This document shows, in pieces, positions 7,054-14,279 of a stretch of 22,423 nucleotides of DNA (within the stretch, counting starts at the first letter, position 1; every line of letters begins with the position of its first letter). A program made the position numbers and the translations under genes. Source of the stretch: an uncultured Eubacterium sp. (GTDB lineage Bacteria; Bacillota; Clostridia; Lachnospirales; Lachnospiraceae); contig CANPET010000004.1 in assembly GCA_947573465.1 (NCBI GenBank), forward strand, positions 1-22,423, read 5' to 3'. A model generated the notes under the pieces. The model saw nothing but the letters and a program-made list of their open reading frames with translations, ran no database searches and had not been told where the DNA came from.

Positions 7054-7557
7054 ATGGCAGAAATAATTAAAGTATTTAAGGAAGAAGTTCCAGCTATGAG
7101 ATTTATAGGAAAGAAGTATCACGATTACAATGGCTGGGGTGAATGGTTTGCGAATGGCTGGTTTGATGTAGTTGAAAATAGTATGGGCGGAGTGGATAAG
7201 ATTTTAAACATATGGGAAAATGGTGGAGCGTATGTTGGAATAGAATGTCGTAAAAATGGAGAATTCCAGGAATATTGGGTTGGAATGTTTACGCCAGAAA
7301 GTACAGAAGTTCCAGAAGGTTTTGAATATATAGATTTTCCGAAATCAAACCTAGGAACCTGTTGGATTTATGGCAAGGAAGAGGAAGTACATGGCATCAT
7401 ATGCAATTGTGTGGAAGCAATTGGAAAGGCAGGCATGGAAATTGCTAGTGATGAAAATGGTATAGACATGTCTTTTGAAAATTGTTTATGTCCTCGTTTT
7501 ACAACCCCGGATGAGAAAGGAAATGTTATATTAGATTACTGCTATTTTGTGAAATAA
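7054..7557 (+). CDS. Stand-alone GyrI-like small-molecule-binding protein
   Basis: A 167-residue soluble protein without a DNA-binding domain. The pattern VPAMRFIGKKYHDYNGWGEWFANGWFD, the middle GGAYVGIECRKNGEFQEYWVGMFT and PEGFEYIDFPKSNLGTCWIYG is that of GyrI-like/SOUL-type effector proteins, which bind hydrophobic or cationic compounds and in some cases hydrolyse or sequester them. The C-terminus (DYCYFVK) ends on the last strand of the fold. AGGAGG (7038-7043) lies 10 bases before ATG 7054 and a promoter is visible at 6984-7012, so it is expressed separately from the AraC/GyrI regulator just upstream. A stress or drug-binding role is inference from the domain. Confidence 0.75.
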   Translation: MAEIIKVFKEEVPAMRFIGKKYHDYNGWGEWFANGWFDVVENSMGGVDKILNIWENGGAYVGIECRKNGEFQEYWVGMFTPESTEVPEGFEYIDFPKSNLGTCWIYGKEEEVHGIICNCVEAIGKAGMEIASDENGIDMSFENCLCPRFTTPDEKGNVILDYCYFVK

Positions 7558-7647
7558 GTAGTACATTGAGAAGAAAAATGTATAATCCATAATAGATTGC
7601 CAAAAGGAAAAAATATATAAAAGAATCCAATGTGAAAGGAATTAAGT

Positions 7648-8706
7648 ATGAAGGAAAAGATGATTGGTTTTTTATTAGCAAATGCGAATCCTTCAATTAA
7701 GTTGAGAGTAAAAAAAGAAATCTTGCAGGATATCAGCGAGGAAGAGGAAAATAAATTACAAGAACTTATTTTATCGGAGAAGATTGTTCAGTCGATAGTG
7801 GATTGTCAAAAAGAAAATGGCTGGTTGGGCAATGGGTATCATGGCTCTAATAGAAATGCTGGACAATATACTAATATGGAAACCGGAGTTAAATATCTTG
7901 TGGAAAAAGGTGTGTGTAAGGATACAGATGTATTAAAGAGGGCAATGAGTGCGTTTAAAGAACTTCCCAATACAGATCCTTGCTACAGAGGTTCATGGAA
8001 TATTGATGATGAATTTAAATATGCAGCAAATGGAAGTAATCTTTTTCGATGTGCCTGTATAGCACGTGCCGAGTATGAAGAATTTATAGATATTTCACCA
8101 CAGATTCAATTAGCGTTAGATTCATTTCAGAGAGTTCTTGAAGTAGATTCTATTTTAGATGTTACTCGCCTAGTTAAAAAAGGAACAAAGAGAGTATTTA
8201 ATAATTTTGAAAAATGGCCATGCCGTTATCATTTAGATATTTTAGCCCATACAAATTCTTGGAAGACGAAAGAGAATAGTAAGATGTTGGCTGAATCTGT
8301 ACATAAAATTATGAAAAAAGATAGACAGGAATTAATCGGTTTAAAAGCAGACTCATGGGTTGGCTATGTGTTAGGTACATGTGGATGTTTCCCGTCTCAA
8401 GGATTTGAACTTGTTGATGATATAGATGGAGTTTCATATTATCATTTGGAGTATCTTATATGGTTGGCAAGATGTGGTGTTGTTCCATATAGTGAGGAAC
8501 TTAAGAAAATTGTAAAAACAATTTATAATAGTGTTAATGAAGATGGAATTTGTGAAATTGCAGTACATGATTATTTGTTTAAGGACTGGGGAACTTATGC
8601 AGGATTGCAACTAGAAGTAGATTGGAAATCTAAAGTAAGGAAGCAGTGCGATATTACATTTAGAGCATTGCAATTATGTCATTATTCAGGGCTTGATTTG
8701 AGGTAG
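7648..8706 (+). CDS. Unrecognised helical protein, paralogue A of a three-member family
   Basis: A 352-residue protein whose family I cannot name. It resembles 8734-9777 and 13093-14220: an N-terminal FLLANANPSIKLRVKKEIL segment, NGWLG-x3-HG (58-66), the signature WPCRYHLDILAHTNSW (190-205), and CDITF (334-338) close to the C-terminus. Composition is helical with several Trp and Cys and without a signal peptide or membrane segment, so it is probably cytoplasmic. The pattern of an N-terminal LL-x-N-x-P-S-x(K/R) followed by Q-x-(D/E)GW-x-G recalls alpha/alpha-toroid (prenyltransferase/cyclase-like) proteins; this is tentative. AAAGGAA precedes the ATG by about 8 bases. It is 27 bases upstream of paralogue B, so the two are probably one operon. 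Confidence 0.7.
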   Translation: MKEKMIGFLLANANPSIKLRVKKEILQDISEEEENKLQELILSEKIVQSIVDCQKENGWLGNGYHGSNRNAGQYTNMETGVKYLVEKGVCKDTDVLKRAMSAFKELPNTDPCYRGSWNIDDEFKYAANGSNLFRCACIARAEYEEFIDISPQIQLALDSFQRVLEVDSILDVTRLVKKGTKRVFNNFEKWPCRYHLDILAHTNSWKTKENSKMLAESVHKIMKKDRQELIGLKADSWVGYVLGTCGCFPSQGFELVDDIDGVSYYHLEYLIWLARCGVVPYSEELKKIVKTIYNSVNEDGICEIAVHDYLFKDWGTYAGLQLEVDWKSKVRKQCDITFRALQLCHYSGLDLR

Positions 8707-8733
8707 TAAGTTATTTGGAAAGGATTTATAGAT

Positions 8734-9777
8734 ATGGAAAGTCTTTTAACATATTTATTAGAGCATGGTGGATGTAGTATTCAATATAGAATCAAAAGGG
8801 AAATTATGAACATTGACTCATCAAGCAGTGAATTGATGAATTTACAAGAGCAGATATTGAATAAGCCTAAAGTAAAAAAAGTTCTTGATAAAAGACAGCC
8901 AGACGGATGGATTGGAGATGAACTACATGGAAGTCGTGGAAAAGCTCTAGATTCAAGTGTTTCTTTTCTACTAGATAATGGAATAGAAAAAGATAGTGTT
9001 TTTATGAAAGATGTAGTACATACTGTACTTGCCAAAAAAGAAGAAGTACCATATAGAACTACTTTTAAAGGAGGAGATGCCTTAGACATAGGTGGACGTG
9101 GTGGAAATAAAGCAGTTAAGGCAGGAATATTAGCAGAGTTGGGAGAAGAAAATAATTCACTTGTACAAAAAGAAGTAAGGGTAAGTCTTTGTTATTTGAG
9201 AGATTCTTTAAAGTATGAAACAATAGATGATTTTTCTTTAGTTAATAAGAAGGGAACTCGATATTATAAGAAAGATGCTCATTTTCCTGGTTCAAATCAT
9301 TTGCATTTGTTAAGTGCTACTCAAAGTTGGAGAAATGATGAAAATATAGAAACAGTTAAAAAATCAATAGTCCATTGTTTTAAAATTATGCAAGAATATT
9401 CGAAGGGTATTATGTTTAAATCAAATTCGCATTTTGTGGGTCCGTTTAATTTTAACTGGGGATTGTGGAAATTTAACATTAAAGACATTGAACAGGATTC
9501 ATATGCTCTTGTATGGTGGTTACGGAATTTGTATAAACTATCAAAGATTGGAATAATCAATGAAATACCTGGATTGAAAAGAGCCTATGATTATCTTTGG
9601 GAATTAGTTTTAAGCCAAGATATCGTAAGTAAGCAGAATGATGCAAGTTTAAAAAGATTTAAAGATATTTTAGCGACGGAAGAAAACTGGAGAAAAAGTG
9701 AAAGGGTTTTCTGTGATGTTATGTTTTATGGTGTTATGATTTTATTCTATGCGGGATATGATGTTGAGAAATTATAA
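8734..9777 (+). CDS. Unrecognised helical protein, paralogue B of a three-member family
   Basis: A 347-residue paralogue of the gene just upstream. Shared points: YLLEHGGCSIQYRIKREIM at the N-terminus, PDGWIG-x3-HG (56-66), HFPGSNHLHLLSATQSWR (183-200) and CDVMF (327-331). The signature Cys after FP is Gly here and HT is replaced by AT, so those positions are not invariant, while HL, the T-x-SW and the late CD stay fixed in all three. This copy has a Gly-rich stretch (112-124) missing from paralogue A. It starts 27 bases after paralogue A with an AAAGGA site. Identity looks low, which points to old divergence rather than a recent duplication. Function unknown. Confidence 0.7.
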   Translation: MESLLTYLLEHGGCSIQYRIKREIMNIDSSSSELMNLQEQILNKPKVKKVLDKRQPDGWIGDELHGSRGKALDSSVSFLLDNGIEKDSVFMKDVVHTVLAKKEEVPYRTTFKGGDALDIGGRGGNKAVKAGILAELGEENNSLVQKEVRVSLCYLRDSLKYETIDDFSLVNKKGTRYYKKDAHFPGSNHLHLLSATQSWRNDENIETVKKSIVHCFKIMQEYSKGIMFKSNSHFVGPFNFNWGLWKFNIKDIEQDSYALVWWLRNLYKLSKIGIINEIPGLKRAYDYLWELVLSQDIVSKQNDASLKRFKDILATEENWRKSERVFCDVMFYGVMILFYAGYDVEKL

Positions 9778-9865
9778 GAAAATTTATAGGGAAAATAAAA
9801 CAGTTCTTGCATATACTAAAATTTTATGATAAGGTCTTAAACATCACATTGAGAGGATAATTTTT

Positions 9866-9925
9866 ATGAACGTATTATTTGTAAACAGATTAAGACGCAG
9901 AGAATTAAGATGTAAGCTCTTGTAG
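9866..9925 (+). CDS. Arginine-rich leader peptide of argS
   Basis: A 19-codon frame, MNVLFVNRLRRRELRCKLL, with a good ribosome site GAGAGGA (9851-9857) 8 bases before the ATG. Five of 19 codons are Arg: AGA 9887, AGA 9893, CGC 9896, AGA 9899 and AGA 9908, three of them consecutive. The downstream gene is arginyl-tRNA synthetase. The Arg codons overlap the left arm of the first hairpin of the leader RNA, as needed for sensing charged tRNA-Arg by ribosome stalling. The stop (9923-9925) falls inside that hairpin. It is too short for usual gene finders. The peptide itself probably has no function beyond being translated. Confidence 0.75.
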   Translation: MNVLFVNRLRRRELRCKLL

Positions 9926-10050
9926 CCATTGCTTTCCGCATGGGTGCAAGAGATGTACGTCTTGTTTCTATGCGGTTGCTGTTTATAGATATCGTAGATA
10001 CAGAACCGTAATAGATTTAGCAGAAGCTAATTCCGTTGCGGTTCTTTTTT
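9896..10050 (+). promoter_or_regulatory. argS transcription attenuator (mutually exclusive hairpins)
   Basis: Hairpin 1:2 is a long, nearly continuous stem-loop from 9896 to 9974: CGCAGAGAA (9896-9904) with TTCTATGCG (9966-9974, one mismatch), 9906-9914 with 9956-9964, and 9917-9929 with 9940-9952 (one mismatch). Hairpin 2:3, the antiterminator, pairs CTATGCGGTT and CTG (9968-9981) with CAGAACCGTAATAG (10001-10014) with two bulges. Hairpin 3:4, the terminator, pairs 10002-10011 with 10036-10045. Segments 2 and 4 both carry TGCGGTT and compete for the same AACCGTA. A ribosome stalled on the Arg codons would cover segment 1, free segment 2 and allow readthrough into argS. Paired by eye, no energies computed. 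The only promoter hint is a TATGAT -10 at 9825-9830 without a clear -35. Confidence 0.7.
10002..10050 (+). terminator. Intrinsic terminator of the argS attenuator
   Basis: The stem AGAACCGTAA (10002-10011) / TTGCGGTTCT (10036-10045) has 10 pairs with one G-U and is followed by six T (10045-10050). The loop holds a second small hairpin, TTAGC-AGAA-GCTAA (10017-10030). It lies about 190 bases before argS. Confidence 0.85.
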
Positions 10051-10069
10051 ATTCTCTAATTGTAAATTG

Positions 10070-10212
10070 GTAACTATTCAGCCATCAGCTTGAAAATCCT
10101 TTGGATTTCCTTCGCTGTGGTTGTTCACCATATGATATAAATAATAAATGACAAATAGTCTTCAAGCAGCCTTTTGCCATTTATTATTTATATCGCATGG
10201 CTGAATAGTTAC
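10070..10212. repeat. 143-bp MITE-like / structured inverted-repeat element in the argS leader
   Basis: The ends are perfect 16-bp inverted repeats: GTAACTATTCAGCCAT (10070-10085) and ATGGCTGAATAGTTAC (10197-10212). Inside, 10128-10155 pairs with 10173-10200 over 28 positions with two mismatches and a G-U, and 10082-10089 pairs with 10114-10120 around an inner hairpin (10094-10099 with 10103-10108). Folded as RNA it makes a three-way junction closed by a 12-bp stem. There is no coding capacity and no obvious target duplication at the borders. It could be a non-autonomous mobile repeat or a structured RNA module; only copy counting can tell. It ends about 20 bases before the argS ribosome site. 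Confidence 0.75.
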
Positions 10213-10242
10213 GCAAGTATAGATAATCAAATGGAGGTTAAG

Positions 10243-11940
10243 ATGAAAAAAGAAATTTGTAAGTATTTATCAGAAATTGTAAGTGGTGTTTCCAGTGAGG
10301 AATTCATAAAAATACTAGAGATTCCACCAGAAGAAAAAATGGGAGACTACGCGTTACCATGCTTTACACTAGCAAAAAAGATGCATAAAAATCCGGCACT
10401 CATAGCAGAGGATATTGCAGAAAAGTTAGATTTAAAGAAAGAGCAACTGGGGGTTGATAAGGTAGAAAATGTTGGGGCGTACTGTAATATTTATTTGAAC
10501 CGAGGGCTATATGCAAACAAGATTTTACAATCACTAAAAGAAACTGATTTCGGAATAACTAAAATTGGAAAAGGAAAGACCGTCTGCATGGATTACTCAT
10601 CTCCTAATATTGCGAAGAATTTCCATGTTGGACATTTGCGAACGACTGTCATTGGAAATTCTTTGTATAAAATACATCAAAAACTGGGATATGAGGTTTG
10701 GCGGATTAATCACTTAGGTGATTGGGGAACACAGTTTGGTAAATTGATTGTTGCATATAAATTATGGAGTTCTCCAGAGCAAGTGAAAGAAAAGGGAATA
10801 GAAGAATTAATGCGAATCTATGTAAAGTTCAATGATGAATCAGAACATAATCCAAAGTTGATTGAGGAAGCAAGGGAATGGTTTGTTAAAATGGAGCAGA
10901 ACGATTCGGAAGCGATTGAGATATGGAAATGGTTTAAAGAAATCAGTATGGTGGAATATGAACGGGTATACGATTTGCTTAATATGTCATTTGATTCGTA
11001 TTTAGGAGAAAGTTTTTATCGTGACAAGGTTCCGGCATTGGTAGAAAAGTTAGAGAAAAAACAATTGTTGGTAGAAAGTCAGGGCGCAAAGGTAATTAAT
11101 TTAGAGGAATATAATATGCCACCATGTTTGATTACGAAAAGTGATGGAAGCTCTATTTATCATTCCCGTGATATTGCAGCGGTTTTGTATCGTAAAAAGA
11201 CATATAACTTTGAAAAATGTTTATACGTAACAGGATTAGAACAATCATTACATTTTAAACAAGTATTTAAAGCAATAGAATTGATGGGATATGATTGGGT
11301 AGAGGGATTGGTTCATATTCCTTATGGATTGGTGAGTTTAGCAGGTGAGAAACTCTCTACAAGAAGTGGGAACATTATTTATGCAGAAGATATTTTAAAA
11401 GAAGCCATTGAACGTGCAGATAAAGCGATTCAGAAAAAGAACCCAGACTTAAAGGATAAAGAAAATGTAGCGAAAATGGTTGGCGTGGGAGCGATTATAT
11501 TCCATGATTTATTTAATCAGCGAATCAAGAATGTGGAATTTTCATGGAAAGACGTTCTTAATTTTGAAGGAACAACGGGTCCTTATGCGCAATATACTTA
11601 TGCTCGTGCAAAAAGTATTTTGCGTAAAGCAGGGCAAAATATGAATTTAAAAGATATCAACTATGCTGCTTTAACAGATAATGCGACATATTCATTGATT
11701 AAAATACTGAGTGGTTATGAGGAAGCAATTCTGAATGTAGCAGAAAAGTATGAACCTTCCATAGTGGCAAGATATATTATTTCTTTGGCAACGGCATTTA
11801 ACAAATTCTATCATGAGTGTCCGATTTTACAAGCAGAGGAAGAGACAAAACAAGCACGATTACACGTTACGAATTTGGTGCAGATGGTTTTAAAGGATGC
11901 ATGTGGATTATTAGGAATGGAATGTCCGGAGGAAATGTAA
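10243..11940 (+). CDS. argS: Arginyl-tRNA synthetase
   Basis: A cytoplasmic class I synthetase that charges tRNA-Arg. Length is 565 residues, normal for bacterial ArgRS. The N-terminal domain (1-110) carries the usual EKMGDYALPCFTLAKKMHKNP segment. The HIGH motif is HVGH (128-131) within SPNIAKNFHVGHLRTT. The KMSKS loop is degenerate, KLSTRSGNI near residue 370, as in other ArgRS. INHLGDWGTQFGKLI and the C-terminal DALR anticodon domain (GPYAQYTYARAKSILRKAG onward) are present. An in-frame ATG at 10174 lies inside the upstream repeat element, so the start chosen is ATG 10243, with GGAGG (10233-10237) close before it. Expression is probably set by the Arg attenuator at 9866-10050. Confidence 0.96.
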   Translation: MKKEICKYLSEIVSGVSSEEFIKILEIPPEEKMGDYALPCFTLAKKMHKNPALIAEDIAEKLDLKKEQLGVDKVENVGAYCNIYLNRGLYANKILQSLKETDFGITKIGKGKTVCMDYSSPNIAKNFHVGHLRTTVIGNSLYKIHQKLGYEVWRINHLGDWGTQFGKLIVAYKLWSSPEQVKEKGIEELMRIYVKFNDESEHNPKLIEEAREWFVKMEQNDSEAIEIWKWFKEISMVEYERVYDLLNMSFDSYLGESFYRDKVPALVEKLEKKQLLVESQGAKVINLEEYNMPPCLITKSDGSSIYHSRDIAAVLYRKKTYNFEKCLYVTGLEQSLHFKQVFKAIELMGYDWVEGLVHIPYGLVSLAGEKLSTRSGNIIYAEDILKEAIERADKAIQKKNPDLKDKENVAKMVGVGAIIFHDLFNQRIKNVEFSWKDVLNFEGTTGPYAQYTYARAKSILRKAGQNMNLKDINYAALTDNATYSLIKILSGYEEAILNVAEKYEPSIVARYIISLATAFNKFYHECPILQAEEETKQARLHVTNLVQMVLKDACGLLGMECPEEM

Positions 11941-12039
11941 GGAAACAAATATTTTACGCATAGAATTTAGTTTTTTATTTAACGGGTTTCATTTAAGGAT
12001 TGTAATTGCCTTATTAAAATAAATATGTTAATATATAAA

Positions 12040-12053
12040 CAAACGAATGTTCG
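12040..12053. promoter_or_regulatory. LexA-like box upstream of the RhuM gene
   Basis: CAAAC-GAAT-GTTCG matches the Gram-positive LexA/DinR box CGAAC-N4-GTTCG at 9 of 10 fixed positions. It lies just before the ribosome site (AGGAGG 12060-12065) and downstream of a weak promoter candidate (TTGCCT 12006-12011, 17-base spacer, TAATAT 12029-12034). The inner CGAA-TG-TTCG also resembles the CGAA/TTCG core of the palindrome inside the RhuM gene, so it could instead be an autoregulatory site. Confidence 0.4.
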
Positions 12054-12071
12054 AAAAAAAGGAGGGAAGTG

Positions 12072-13091
12072 ATGAAAAAGAATGAAATAAAATCTAGTGC
12101 GGCAGAATATTTGACTTTTATTACAGCTACAGGTGAAAGTGGAGTTGAAGCAATATATGCTGATGAAAATGTATGGTTGTCACAAAAGATGATGGGCTTG
12201 CTGTATGATGTGGAAACAAATACTATTAATTATCATTTGAAAAAATTATTTGATGATCGAGAAATAGATGAGAATTCAGTTATTCGAAATTTTCGAATAA
12301 CTGCTCAAGATGGGAAAAAATATAATACAAAGCATTATAATTTGAAAGCGATAATAGCAGTTGGAAATAAAGTTGATTCTCCAAAAGCAGTACAATTTCG
12401 TAAATGGGCCATAAATATTATTGAAGAATATACCATAAAAGGGTATGCAATGGATGATGAACGATTAAAAAATGGTGGGACAGTTTTGACAAAACAATAT
12501 TTTGAACAACTGCTTGAACGCATTCGTGAAATCCGGTTATCAGAGCGCAAATTTTATCAAAAAATTACTGATATATATGCAACAGCATTAGACTATGATT
12601 CTTCATCTGATACAACAAAGAGATTTTTTGCGGCGGTACAAAATAAGATGCATTTTGCTGTGCATGGAAATACTGCGGCAGAAATAATCTATAATCGTGC
12701 AAATGCTGAAAAAGAAAATATGGGATTGACTACATGGGAAGGTTCTCCTACGAGTAAAATTCATAAATATGATGTTTCAGTAGCAAAAAACTATCTTACA
12801 GAAGAGGAGTTAGGAATATTATCTAGACTGGTATCTGCATATTTGGATCTGGCAGAAATTCAAGCGAAAAGGCATATTCCGATGACGATGAAGGATTGGG
12901 AAGAACGCTTAAATGGATTTTTAAATATGATGGATTATGGAATTCTTCATGATAAGGGAAAAATATCAGCAGAAATGGCTAAACTTCATGCAGAAAGTGA
13001 ATTTGAAAAATATCGTATTGCGCAAGATAAACTTTTTGAAAGTGATTTTGATCGTTTTTTAGAATTAGAAAATAAGACAAAGGACAAGTAG
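12072..13091 (+). CDS. RhuM-family protein
   Basis: A 339-residue protein of the Virulence_RhuM family. The N-terminal domain carries VWLSQKMMGLLYDVETNTINYHLKKLF (a likely helix-turn-helix), then KHYNLKAIIAVGNKVDSPKAVQFRKWA with YTIKGYAMDDERLK. The middle and C-terminal parts (FFAAVQNKMHFAVHGNTAAEII, TYLTEEEL-like, ITMKDWEERLNGFL-like) are the RhuM-specific helical region. RhuM was named from a Salmonella pathogenicity island; its molecular role is not settled and DNA binding is inference. GTG 12069 is also possible, but AGGAGG at 12060-12065 fits ATG 12072 better. The coding sequence contains a perfect 27-bp palindrome (12277-12303). The next gene starts 1 base after the stop, so they are co-transcribed. 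Confidence 0.88.
   Translation: MKKNEIKSSAAEYLTFITATGESGVEAIYADENVWLSQKMMGLLYDVETNTINYHLKKLFDDREIDENSVIRNFRITAQDGKKYNTKHYNLKAIIAVGNKVDSPKAVQFRKWAINIIEEYTIKGYAMDDERLKNGGTVLTKQYFEQLLERIREIRLSERKFYQKITDIYATALDYDSSSDTTKRFFAAVQNKMHFAVHGNTAAEIIYNRANAEKENMGLTTWEGSPTSKIHKYDVSVAKNYLTEEELGILSRLVSAYLDLAEIQAKRHIPMTMKDWEERLNGFLNMMDYGILHDKGKISAEMAKLHAESEFEKYRIAQDKLFESDFDRFLELENKTKDK
12277..12303. repeat. 27-bp perfect palindrome inside the RhuM gene
   Basis: Arms CAGTTATTCGAAA (12277-12289) and TTTCGAATAACTG (12291-12303) around a single T (12290). It encodes SVIRNFRIT, and the centre is the third base of the Asn codon. The RhuM-Fic gene has an equivalent palindrome at the same aligned codons (14468-14492). 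Confidence 0.9.
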
Positions 13092-13092
13092 T

Positions 13093-14220
13093 ATGAAACA
13101 AAAGGTAATGAATAAGTCAATAGATTTTTTGTTAGAAAATGCAGGACCGGTTATCCAATATCGATTAAGAAAAGAAATATTAAAGGATTTAACCCAAAAT
13201 GAAGAAGAAAATTTGTTAGAGAGAATTTATCAACTTCCACATTTTAAACTTGTAGAAAGTTACGTTAAGCCAAATGGATATATTGGTAGTGGAATGCATA
13301 GTTGGGATAATTGGAAGGGACAAGTTTTGCATGAAACACCATTACAGGATGGAGAAGCGGCTGCAAGATTGTTATCTTATTATGCTATTCCGAAAGAGCA
13401 TCCGATTATTGAAGGTTATGTAAAAGCATTGAAAAATCAAGAGATTCTTAAAGAAGAATTTTCGTATATTCCACCAGAGATACCTAGATTTGAAAATCGT
13501 TATTTAGGTCTTAATAATGGTGGAGGATTAATGGTGTTAATTTATACTTGTCAGGCACTTATGGGATATGGTGATGACGAAGATGTAAAACCATTTGTGG
13601 AAACATCATATAAGGCATTTGAAAGTCTTTTACATATCAATAGACTTGAAGATATAACAACATTCAATCCGAATTCAAAGAAAAAATATAATTGTCCGTA
13701 CATTGAGCAAGATGTTTATTTTCCTTGTCAGTATCATTTGGAAACATTGGCTCATACAGAGTCGTGGCGAAACGACGAAAGTATTGGGAAAATAGCAAAA
13801 GCCATTAACTATCACGACAAGATTATGAATGACAATAATAGTATGGCGATTAAAATTGGAAGTAAATATTATGGGCCATTATGGGCTTATGTTGTCCCGT
13901 TCAAAGCATTTGAGATAAATAAAGTAGGAGATGTTGCACAGAGAAAGACATTAACACATTTAGCAATGGTTGGAGGCGATGAAATCGATGTTGTAAGAAA
14001 GAGCGCAGAAGTTGTTAAAGAAGCATTAGGAGAAGATGGTATTTTGCGTCTTGATTTTGAAAGTTCTTATCAAAAGCGTCGATTTAAAGAAAGTTTAAAA
14101 TATCCAGGACCATATACTGAAGTAGCACTTGAGCCTAGTTATAAAAAAGATACTGCTATATGGTGTGATTTGACATTTTGGGCAGTGCAATTATTACACA
14201 TTATTGAGGAAAAAAGTTGA
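13093..14220 (+). CDS. Unrecognised helical protein, paralogue C of a three-member family
   Basis: A 375-residue relative of the two genes at 7648-9777. It has FLLENAGPVIQYRLRKEIL near the N-terminus, NGYIG-x3-HS (61-70), YFPCQYHLETLAHTESWR (209-226) and CDLTF (358-362). It is the longest copy, with extra sequence between residues 70 and 150 (GQVLHETPLQDGEAAARLL, YLGLNNGGGLM). No signal peptide or membrane helix is seen. It starts one base after the RhuM stop, with AAAGGA overlapping the end of that gene; ATG 13108 is an alternative start but has a poorer site. Here the family sits between a RhuM gene and a RhuM-Fic gene, unlike copies A and B, which form a separate pair upstream of argS. Confidence 0.7.
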   Translation: MKQKVMNKSIDFLLENAGPVIQYRLRKEILKDLTQNEEENLLERIYQLPHFKLVESYVKPNGYIGSGMHSWDNWKGQVLHETPLQDGEAAARLLSYYAIPKEHPIIEGYVKALKNQEILKEEFSYIPPEIPRFENRYLGLNNGGGLMVLIYTCQALMGYGDDEDVKPFVETSYKAFESLLHINRLEDITTFNPNSKKKYNCPYIEQDVYFPCQYHLETLAHTESWRNDESIGKIAKAINYHDKIMNDNNSMAIKIGSKYYGPLWAYVVPFKAFEINKVGDVAQRKTLTHLAMVGGDEIDVVRKSAEVVKEALGEDGILRLDFESSYQKRRFKESLKYPGPYTEVALEPSYKKDTAIWCDLTFWAVQLLHIIEEKS

Positions 14221-14279
14221 AAAAGGAGTTTTTGTGGATGATAACGACACGGTTAGTTTGAATTTAGGAGGTACATATT

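Noticed and set aside
9778..10242. T-box riboswitch upstream of argS
   Set aside because: There is no T-box core (a GGTGGAACCGCG-like run) and no specifier-loop layout. The Arg-rich leader peptide with competing hairpins explains the region better.
10174..10242. N-terminal extension of ArgRS starting at ATG 10174
   Set aside because: The 23 extra codons lie in the inverted-repeat element and have no ribosome site; ATG 10243 has GGAGG just upstream and gives the family's usual length.
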